From: CBDHFQ01 sp965262565
GTDB lineage: Bacteria; Bacteroidota; Bacteroidia; J057
DNA: 14,560 nt
Reading direction: 5' to 3'
Assembly (NCBI GenBank): GCA_965262565.1
Contig: CBDHFQ010000042.1
Location: 1-14,560 of the forward strand
Position numbers and translations under genes: made by a program. Positions 1 through 6,159 of this stretch are shown in pieces (within the stretch, counting starts at the first letter, position 1; every line of letters starts with the position of its first letter). A model generated the notes under the pieces. It ran no database searches. It saw nothing but the letters and a program-made list of their open reading frames with translations, and was not told the origin of the DNA.

Positions 1-518
1 CCATGATCTCCAGCATTACAATCTACAATATCCAGATAATGAATTTCATCGAAATGATGTTTTGCGGCACGTGCTGTAAATACGCCTGTTGCTCCAGGAT
101 CAAATCCACATCCTAGCACTCCTAAAATCCCTGCTTCCACAAAGCGATCGTGATAGGCCCACTGCCAATGATATTCAAATTTGGCTTCCTCTTTCGGTTC
201 ATAATTGGCTGTGTCCAGATAATGAACTTTCGTCTGCAAACAAGCTTCCATGATGGTCAAGTCCTGATATGGCAGTGCTACATGGATGAGTATATCTGGT
301 TGAAAGGCATTGATTAAGGATACTAATTCTGGTACATTCTCAGCATCTACCTGCGCCGTCTGCACTCTTCCCTGCCCTACTTCTCTGGCAATTATATCGC
401 ACTTTTCCTTCGTTCTACTTGCTAACATAATGTCTGAGAACACCTCAGGTTGTGATACACATTTATGAGTTACTACCCGCCCGACTCCTCCAGCACCTAT
501 AATGAGGACTTTTGCCAT
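1..518 (-). CDS. Carboxy(nor)spermidine dehydrogenase, saccharopine dehydrogenase family (C-terminus off the left edge)
   Basis: Only the first 172 codons are present; the reading frame is open to the window edge. The protein starts MAKVLIIGAGGVGRVV, a Rossmann dinucleotide-binding motif (GxGGVG, residues 8-13). Further on come LASRTKEKCD, LIHVALPYQDLTIMEACL, YLDTANYEP, a GCGFDPGATGVF stretch and DIVDCNAGDHG at the cut end. These are characteristic of the saccharopine dehydrogenase-like family whose Bacteroidota members act as carboxynorspermidine/carboxyspermidine dehydrogenase. That enzyme joins aspartate semialdehyde to putrescine or diaminopropane reductively with NADPH, in the cytosol. 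The ATG at 518 is the first Met before the nucleotide-binding motif. The gene is divergent from an agmatinase, which makes putrescine, and this context favours the polyamine role over a lysine-pathway role. Family assignment is strong; exact substrate is inferred. Confidence 0.88.
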   Translation of the reverse strand, partial: MAKVLIIGAGGVGRVVTHKCVSQPEVFSDIMLASRTKEKCDIIAREVGQGRVQTAQVDAENVPELVSLINAFQPDILIHVALPYQDLTIMEACLQTKVHYLDTANYEPKEEAKFEYHWQWAYHDRFVEAGILGVLGCGFDPGATGVFTARAAKHHFDEIHYLDIVDCNAGDH

Positions 519-536
519 ATAGATCAAGTTAAAAAA

Positions 537-582
537 TGTTCATATTTTCAGACAATTTACATGAATTCCTTTAATATGAACA
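537..582. promoter_or_regulatory. 10-bp inverted repeat in the divergent polyamine promoter region
   Basis: TGTTCATATT at 537-546 is matched exactly by its reverse complement AATATGAACA at 573-582, with 26 bp between the arms. It lies between, and slightly into, the divergent dehydrogenase (start 518) and agmatinase (start 561 or 576) genes. The right arm overlaps ATG 576. It could be a regulator-binding site for both genes or a long-loop hairpin in the agmatinase leader. The repeat is seen directly; the function is inference. Confidence 0.4.
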
Positions 583-1632
583 ATTCTGAAGGGATAGAAA
601 ATTACGATCCCAATGAAGTAGGGTTAAGAAATGGCAGATTTATGGGCCTTCCCTTTAATGCGGATCAAGCTAGCGTTTCACTTCTTCCCATTCCCTGGGA
701 TGTAACCGTTTCCTATGGTGCAGGAACAGCTAGCGGACCAGAAAATATTCTGAATGTTTCTCCCCAGTTGGACCTTTATGATCCCTTTCTACCTGAAGCA
801 TGGAGAGCTGGTATTTTCATGCATGAAGTGTCCGCTCATTGGAAAGAAGTGGGTGCGGATCCTCAGAGGAAAAGCTCAGCGATATATAGACTGGCTGGAA
901 TCTAGGACAATCGGAAGCAACCACTGAAAGGAGATGTTGGCGATTCGGGAGGAGGTAAATAGTGCTTCCTATGATCTGATGATGTGGGTTCGTGAACAAA
1001 GTGAAATATTATTGGATCAGGGTAAATGGATAGGTATTGTAGGTGGAGAACACAGTGTTCCTTTGGGATTTATTTCTGCTTTGGGAGAGCGATATCCAAC
1101 GATGGGCATTTTGCAGATAGATGCCCACATGGATATGAGGGAATCATACGAAGGATTTCGCTATTCTCATGCGTCTATTTTTCACCATGTATTGGGGTTG
1201 ACTAGTGTCAGCAAGGTGGTGCAGGTGGGGATCAGGGATTATTGTGCGGCGGAGATGGAGCGTGCGAGGGCGGAGCGGGGGCGTGTGCATGTGTACACGC
1301 ATGCGGAAGTGGCGGAACGAAGGTTCCGCGGGCAGGGATGGGCCAAAATAGCGGAAGAAATCATTCACCATCTTCCTACAAACGTTTATATCAGCTTTGA
1401 TATTGACGGGCTTGATCCTTCTTTATGTCCAGGAACCGGAACTCCCGTTCCCGGAGGTTTAGCCTATGAAGAAGCCATTTATCTGATCAGGACCCTGGTT
1501 AGAAGTGGTAGAAATATTATTGGGTTTGATCTTTGTGAAACAGCAGGAACCCAACATCCCTGGGATGGGAATGTAGCTGCTAGAATTTTATATCAATTAT
1601 CGATTTGGATGATTCAGGCCAGAAGTTTTTGA
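561..1632 (+). pseudogene. speB: Agmatinase / ureohydrolase, reading frame broken by three clustered indels
   Basis: The ureohydrolase (arginase/agmatinase) family hydrolyses agmatine to putrescine and urea at a two-manganese site. The N-terminal part runs from ATG 561 (or 576) with SLLPIPWDVTVSYGAGTASGPENI, in one frame to about 842. Homology-like sequence then continues in the next frame (844-903, KKWVRILRGKAQRYIDWLES), then in the third frame (905-928, GQSEATTE), then returns to the second frame from about 931 to the stop at 1632. One extra base near 843-848, one extra near 903-904 and one missing A near 928-929 would restore a single ORF of about 356 residues. All metal-ligand motifs survive: GGEHS (His codon 1051), DAHMD (1120-1134), SFDIDGLDP (Asp codons 1399 and 1405). 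It is either a very young pseudogene or an intact gene with local sequence errors; with three indels so close and the rest undamaged, error is a serious option. As written, it gives two fragments, 465/561-905 and 934-1632. Confidence 0.85.
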
Positions 1633-1908
1633 TTTATTTCTTGATTTAAATAAGACATACAACGCAATAAGACTGCTCAAAAGGATCAATGCTGCCAGGA
1701 GAAATATCTGTGTGTTAATGTCTCCACATTGACATACCTCTTCTGAGGAAAGACTTAGAATTAATAAAGATCCAGTAGCGGTTGCCAGCAAAAATCCGAA
1801 AATGAAACATAGGAGAAGTATACACATGCACGACCAGTTAAGCTTTCCTTTGAGTATATCTCCTCTGAGTATTGTAACCAGTAAGTATAAAAAAAGCCCC
1901 TTCCGCAT
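1597..1908 (-). CDS. Possible small membrane protein, two transmembrane segments, unknown function
   Basis: This ORF of up to 103 residues has two strongly hydrophobic stretches, about residues 27-52 (CMCILLLCFIFGFLLATATG) and 68-87 (IFLLAALILLSSLIALYVLF). A short CQCGD loop separates them and a basic Lys/Arg/Ser tail follows. I do not recognise a family. Its ATG at 1908 falls in the loop of the terminator hairpin at 1889-1921, which makes that start unlikely. An internal ATG at 1827 would give 76 residues and keep both membrane segments. The 3' end overlaps the last 36 bp of the agmatinase frame on the other strand. The membrane-like composition argues for a real gene, but length, overlap and uncertain start argue for caution. 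Confidence 0.35.
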   Translation of the reverse strand: MRKGLFLYLLVTILRGDILKGKLNWSCMCILLLCFIFGFLLATATGSLLILSLSSEEVCQCGDINTQIFLLAALILLSSLIALYVLFKSRNKSKTSGLNHPNR

Positions 1909-1921
1909 ATTATGGAAGGGG
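1889..1921 (-). terminator. Rho-independent terminator of the glucan phosphorylase-like gene
   Basis: Read on the minus strand, a perfect 8-bp stem (CCCCTTCC, 9-nt loop, GGAAGGGG; arms 1914-1921 and 1897-1904) is followed after one base by seven T residues (1895-1889). It lies about 100 bp after the stop codon of the leftward gene ending at 2019. In the plus direction the T tract is poor, so its main use is leftward. Confidence 0.85.
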
Positions 1922-2018
1922 TATTATACTATTTTGAGTCAAATAAAGTCTTCCTTAATAGATATTAACTCAAAGGTAAGCGTTAACCTCAGATAGCGTT
2001 AAGCGCTGACTATACTAT

Positions 2019-3674
2019 TTAATTGAAAAGCAAACGATAATAGTCGTCGGCCATTCTATTAGCAGAAAACTTAGGTACTACTTCCTGCATACTATTTTTC
2101 ACGATTTCCAACCATTTATCAGGTTGATCATAATAGGTAGGAATAATTTCGGTAGTCAGGATTCGCATCAAATGATGATAATCATGGTCATCCTGCATGT
2201 GAATGGGCTGAGATTCATCTGCTGGAGGAATGATGTATGCATTATGCCCATGTTCAGCAAATTCAGGAATCCATCCATCATAGGTAGAGAAATTTACTGC
2301 TCCATTCATTGCAGCTGTCATTCCACTAGTTCCGGAAGCTTCGCGAGGTCTGCGAGGGGTGTTCAACCAAACATCACATCCCTCTTTTAGCATTCTGGAC
2401 AGATTGATTTCATACCCGGTAAGAATGGTTGAGTAATGACTTAGATGGGTAAGTTGAACCAACCTATTAAACAGATCTACACTATTTTCATCCAATGGAT
2501 AAGGCTTTCCAGCCCAAATAATCTGTATAGGCTTTTTAGATTGGTTTAATAATTCGTAAAAACGCGTATGGTTTCTCAAAATTAAATCCGCACGTTTATA
2601 GGCAGCAAATCTTCTCGCCCAAATAATCGTCAATACATCAGGATCAAACCACTTACCAGTTTGTTCAGCAACGAAAGCAAAAAGATTTTCTTTCATTTCT
2701 CTTTTACGTTTAAGAAATGCTTCATCATCTCCTGCATCCAATGCTGCTTTCAGGGTTGCATCCTGCCAGTAATCTTGATTCTGAGCATTGGTAATACCGA
2801 TAATTTCAGGTTTATCCTTTATATCGGACCACATTTCGTTCGATACTTTGGCGTGAAGCTGAGATACACCATTTGCTTTCTTAGCAAGTGTAAGTGCAGA
2901 AGGTGTATATCCTAGAACATCTCCCTCTGTATTAGTAATTTCTTTTACTTCTTCGACAGGTACATCTCCGAAAAAGCCCATACTATCCAACAAGCTGATA
3001 TGATGTTCCTCATTTCCTGCTTTCTCAGGTGTATGAGTTGTAAATACGAGTTTCTCTTTAAGCTTTTTTGCGTCTTTCCCTAATTTATCATACAGATAAA
3101 AACAAAGGGGAAGTGCATGAGCTTCGTTCATGTGATAAATATCCGCTCCTCCAAGGGCTTCTACGATTTTAGCGCCACCAATTCCCAGCACCATACTTTG
3201 TGCTACACGCGCAGCTTCATTATTATCGTATAATCTGTGTGTGATGGTACACGACAGATAATCATTCTTATCTCCTAAATCCGTCGTCATTAGATAAAGA
3301 GGAACAGTATTAAATACCTCTGGTGGTAAATACCAGGCCTGGACTTTTACCGGATTCCCATTAATTTCAATGGGGAAAATAAGGTCCGTAGGCTCAAGGA
3401 AAGTGTAGTAACGATCGCGGAAAAGGGGGCGCATGAAGTTATTCTGATCCCTTACCTGATCATAATAACCATACTTCCATAACATTCCGATACCGATCAT
3501 ATTTTGCTTAAGTGAATAAGCACTTTTCATATGGGATCCAGCCAGATACCCAAGTCCTCCAGAATAGATCTTGAAAGCAGGATCTATTCCGAATTCCATA
3601 CTAAAATAGGCGACTCTTTTTTGATATTCTGATTTAGGGGTGTAGGGAAGTTCCCACGTACACTGAGTTTTCAT
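2019..3674 (-). CDS. GT35 alpha-glucan phosphorylase-like protein (short form), PLP lysine replaced by Thr
   Basis: The 551-residue length fits the short bacterial alpha-glucan phosphorylase group (GT35, GT-B fold) rather than the roughly 800-residue GlgP/MalP type. Visible motifs are VAYFSMEFGI (21-30), YSGGLGYLAGSHMKS (37-51), MNEAHALP (182-189), FTTHTPEKAGNEEH (211-224), GITNAQN (293-299), ARRFAAYKR (353-361, equivalent to the phosphate-contacting YKR), IWAGKPYP (386-393) and TPRRPREASGTSGM (439-452). Family members cleave or extend alpha-1,4-glucan using phosphate, with PLP bound to a lysine right after the GTSGM/GTGNM motif. Here that position is Thr453 (codon ACA, 2316-2318). So the fold and glucan link are clear, but classical PLP-dependent phosphorolysis is doubtful unless this is a known subfamily variant. 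It is a single-gene transcript with its own promoter (3706-3736) and terminator (1889-1921). Confidence 0.88.
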   Translation of the reverse strand: MKTQCTWELPYTPKSEYQKRVAYFSMEFGIDPAFKIYSGGLGYLAGSHMKSAYSLKQNMIGIGMLWKYGYYDQVRDQNNFMRPLFRDRYYTFLEPTDLIFPIEINGNPVKVQAWYLPPEVFNTVPLYLMTTDLGDKNDYLSCTITHRLYDNNEAARVAQSMVLGIGGAKIVEALGGADIYHMNEAHALPLCFYLYDKLGKDAKKLKEKLVFTTHTPEKAGNEEHHISLLDSMGFFGDVPVEEVKEITNTEGDVLGYTPSALTLAKKANGVSQLHAKVSNEMWSDIKDKPEIIGITNAQNQDYWQDATLKAALDAGDDEAFLKRKREMKENLFAFVAEQTGKWFDPDVLTIIWARRFAAYKRADLILRNHTRFYELLNQSKKPIQIIWAGKPYPLDENSVDLFNRLVQLTHLSHYSTILTGYEINLSRMLKEGCDVWLNTPRRPREASGTSGMTAAMNGAVNFSTYDGWIPEFAEHGHNAYIIPPADESQPIHMQDDHDYHHLMRILTTEIIPTYYDQPDKWLEIVKNSMQEVVPKFSANRMADDYYRLLFN

Positions 3675-3705
3675 ATATGAGTTCTATAATTTAACGGATC
3701 AACAG

Positions 3706-3736
3706 CAAAAATAGAGGCTTTTCGAGGATATACAAA
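3706..3736 (-). promoter_or_regulatory. Bacteroidota sigma-ABfr-type promoter of the glucan phosphorylase-like gene
   Basis: On the minus strand a -33 box TTTG (3736-3733) and a -7 box TATTTTTG (3713-3706) are 19 bp apart, matching the established TTTG / TAnnTTTG consensus fully. The expected start of transcription near 3700 gives a leader of about 25 nt before ATG 3674. An inverted repeat, GAGGCT (3714-3719) and AGCCTC (3739-3744), brackets the spacer and the -33 box, as an operator might. Confidence 0.7.
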
Positions 3737-3904
3737 TCAGCCTCGTAACATTCATTACTATAAAAAAGAAATTATTCTAAAAATTTCATCTATCCGAAAA
3801 AAATTAAGTAAATGAACATTTATTTAATCAGGAAAACCCAATTTTTAGCATTGATCTACAACTATTGCCACAAAATAAAATCTACTCTAAAAGATAAAAT
3901 ACCA

Positions 3905-3950
3905 ATAATCCCTTCTGAAAAATGTAAATACTTTTCTCAGAAGGGATTAT
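3905..3950 (-). terminator. Hairpin after the T9SS cargo gene, probable terminator
   Basis: A perfect 14-bp inverted repeat, ATAATCCCTTCTGA at 3905-3918 and TCAGAAGGGATTAT at 3937-3950, can be extended by four A-T pairs past a one-base bulge. It begins 24 bp beyond the stop codon of the gene ending at 3974. Read leftward it is followed by TGGTATTTTATC, a weak T tract, so termination may be partial; read rightward it is followed by A residues. Confidence 0.6.
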
Positions 3951-3973
3951 AAAAACTTTAGAAATATGTTATA

Positions 3974-5857
3974 CTAGTTGATCAATAGCTTGAATACCTG
4001 CTCTTTATTTCCATGTTGCACCTGAAGGATATAGATTCCCGGATTTAATCCGTTCATAGGAACAGTGGCAATCCCATTTTGTATTTCTTTCAGGTCAAAA
4101 ACCTTACTAACCTTACCTACTACATCAAATAGTTTAATCGTTAGGGTTCCCCTCAATGAGCTCGATACAGAAATCTTGAGATCCTCTCCCTGATTAAGCG
4201 GATTAGGATAAAAGCTCATGTCTGTATTGAGTCCCTCGAAGGATACTTCAATTGTAGGGCTGTAGGTTACTCCACCATTAATGTCAATTTCTTTTAGACG
4301 GTAAAATGCTTTTCCAATAAGAGGATTATTATCATTGAAAGAATACTCACTAGGTTCCGTAGTAGTCCCCTGACCGGCTAATTGACCCAGGAGAACAAAT
4401 TCTCTTCCATTTGAACTTCTTTCTATTCCAAAAGAGGCATGATCCGTTTCAGAAGCCGTAATCCAGTTTAAAACTACAGATTTATCATTTGCAGTAGCCT
4501 CAAAACTCAATAATTCTACTGGCAGTAATGTTCCGGTAAATTCAAAGTTGACTTCTAATTCTCCTATAATATTTCCCGTAGTATCAAATCCAGAATAAGC
4601 TGTAGCGATCAACTTGTATGGCCCATTTAAAAAGTTCCAGGCAAAGAAGTCGCCCTGACCATTGTCCCCAAAAGCTGTATAAGGAGCTCCGTTTTCGTAA
4701 TACAAATGATTTTGAGTTCCGGTCATATTGAACTTAATACTTCCTACATCTTCCACCACATCCACTACAATATTTAAATTTTCTGTGGTTAGATTATCAA
4801 AAGAAATCACATCTCCATTCTTCAGCTCTTGAATAGGTTTATCTGTGTCTGCATTCATTAAGGTCATCCCAGCTATTGGTCCTACTTCATCCAATACGCC
4901 ATTACAATTTTCATCGATATCATTACCGGTAATTTCACTTTCTCCCGGATTGATATTGGGATTATTATCATCACAGTCTCCTCCTACTAACACGAATCCA
5001 TCTCCCGGTTCCCCAATCACATTATCGTTACCAAATCCATCTCCATCGCTATCCTCAAACCAAGTAAAAGCCTCCTCGCAGTTAGTTTCAGAACTTGGCG
5101 CTGAAGTAGCTTCTCCTTTAAAGGATAGATCTGTATGATAGAGAGCGAATTTATCGAATCCAAACAAGAAAGATCTACCACCAATTTCGACAGCATAATT
5201 TCCAGCTGAATCTATTTGCCAATTTACCTCTTCACCTATAAATTCAGCATCTCCGAATGTATCCCAGGTCCATTTATTAGGTTGAGCCTGAAACATCTTA
5301 AAAAATTCTTCCTCTACGAATACCGTATCATCGGGAATGGGATCTTCCTGCTTTTTGACATTAAATCCTGTTCCACCGATAAATCTTACCCAAAGATCAT
5401 TATTTAATGAAGAAGGCCCATCAAATATTCCATCATATCCGATATTAGGTTGCCACGTTCTAATAATGAATCGATAAATACCAGGAGTTTCAAAGTGAAC
5501 ATTATACCTGATCGGCTGACTAAACTCTGGAGGAGCAATTCCTTCACAGCCGCCATAATCATTCACATTTTCAGAGGTATCACAATCTACATTCCATACC
5601 AGGAATCCATCTCCTTCAAATCCATTGAAGGGCTTTAGAGCAACTGTATCAATTAATGTATCTTTGATAGTCCCTTGAAACCACCCACAGAACTGGGGAT
5701 CAATTCCCTCGCAAGGATCTTCGGCTTCCGCCTCTACGACCAGTACCCCATCATCTTCACAATAAAAAGTTTGAGCATATATTCGGCCATTACCGAATAA
5801 AAGAATAGATAGATAAATGATTACAATGTAACTGTAAGAGTAAGTAATCTTTTTCAT
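3974..5857 (-). CDS. Secreted T9SS cargo protein with carbohydrate-binding-like N-terminus and Asp-rich metal-binding segment
   Basis: The 627-residue protein starts with a Sec signal peptide (KK, hydrophobic 11-21, likely cleavage near AQ at 28-29). Residues about 31-245 resemble a CBM6-like jelly roll (VLVVEAEAED; paired strands GIYRFIIRTW and GNYAVEIGGRSFLFGFDKFAL). Residues 266-325 carry DSDGDGFG, GGDCDDNNPNINPG and DIDENCNG, typical of the MopE-like putative metal-binding repeat. Residues 328-442 form a beta-rich domain, and 445-540 the common LPVELLSFEA.. FnIII-like module. The end (about 548-627, FYPNPLNQG, GKVSKVFDL, LNPGIYILQVQ, VFKLLIN) is a typical T9SS type-A C-terminal sorting domain. 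It is therefore predicted to cross the outer membrane and be surface-attached or released. No catalytic domain is recognisable, so ligand and role are unknown. It is a single-gene unit. Confidence 0.9.
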   Translation of the reverse strand: MKKITYSYSYIVIIYLSILLFGNGRIYAQTFYCEDDGVLVVEAEAEDPCEGIDPQFCGWFQGTIKDTLIDTVALKPFNGFEGDGFLVWNVDCDTSENVNDYGGCEGIAPPEFSQPIRYNVHFETPGIYRFIIRTWQPNIGYDGIFDGPSSLNNDLWVRFIGGTGFNVKKQEDPIPDDTVFVEEEFFKMFQAQPNKWTWDTFGDAEFIGEEVNWQIDSAGNYAVEIGGRSFLFGFDKFALYHTDLSFKGEATSAPSSETNCEEAFTWFEDSDGDGFGNDNVIGEPGDGFVLVGGDCDDNNPNINPGESEITGNDIDENCNGVLDEVGPIAGMTLMNADTDKPIQELKNGDVISFDNLTTENLNIVVDVVEDVGSIKFNMTGTQNHLYYENGAPYTAFGDNGQGDFFAWNFLNGPYKLIATAYSGFDTTGNIIGELEVNFEFTGTLLPVELLSFEATANDKSVVLNWITASETDHASFGIERSSNGREFVLLGQLAGQGTTTEPSEYSFNDNNPLIGKAFYRLKEIDINGGVTYSPTIEVSFEGLNTDMSFYPNPLNQGEDLKISVSSSLRGTLTIKLFDVVGKVSKVFDLKEIQNGIATVPMNGLNPGIYILQVQHGNKEQVFKLLIN

Positions 5858-6159
5858 AAAGGTTCTCTAATTTTCTTAATACTTTTTTTCAATTATCTCT
5901 CCTCATCAGTTTGGGCGGGATTTTCTATACATATCTCAAATACCCTTGTAAGCGATTTAATTCATCAAACATAAAACTAATTAAAAGGGTAAGATATTGC
6001 CTGGAAAAACGCATGAATTAATCCAATTACTGGATTAACGGATTACAATACTTCGCAAACGGAATAAATTTACACATGAATATAAGTAGGTTCATTAAAG
6101 TAAACAATCCCAATTGTCATATCATGTAAGCTCCTGAAAAAAAGAATATAATTTTAGGA
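5858..6159. other. Intergenic region, 302 bp, with an 8-bp hairpin
   Basis: The region contains a -7-like box TATGTTTG (minus strand, 5973-5966) that fits TAnnTTTG, but there is no matching TTTG about 20 bp upstream, so a promoter for the T9SS cargo gene here is only possible. An inverted repeat TTAATCCA (6018-6025) and TGGATTAA (6031-6038) with a 5-nt loop lies about 160 bp upstream of that gene. It could be an operator. No ORF or RNA gene was seen. Confidence 0.4.

Larger units (their letters stand above)
3675..3973. other. Intergenic region, 299 bp
   Basis: AT-rich gap between two leftward genes. It holds the promoter of the phosphorylase-like gene at its left end and the hairpin of the T9SS cargo gene at its right end. 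Between about 3746 and 3904 I see no ORF or RNA gene, only A/T runs. Confidence 0.6.

Noticed and set aside
465..560. ATG 465 as the agmatinase start
   Set aside because: It would overlap the divergent dehydrogenase gene by over 50 bp and adds 32 residues with no family resemblance. ATG 561 or 576 fits the gap between the genes.
835..935. Programmed ribosomal frameshifting in the agmatinase
   Set aside because: Three separate shifts in different places and directions would be needed, and no slippery heptamer with downstream structure is evident.
1802..1996. Plus-strand 64-codon open frame downstream of the agmatinase
   Set aside because: It reads straight through the terminator hairpin at 1889-1921 and has no coding character.
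1979..2007. AGCGTTAA repeated twice with a short AGCG/CGCT stem after the phosphorylase stop codon
   Set aside because: The arms are only 4-8 bp and a far stronger terminator follows at 1889-1921, so no separate role is supported.
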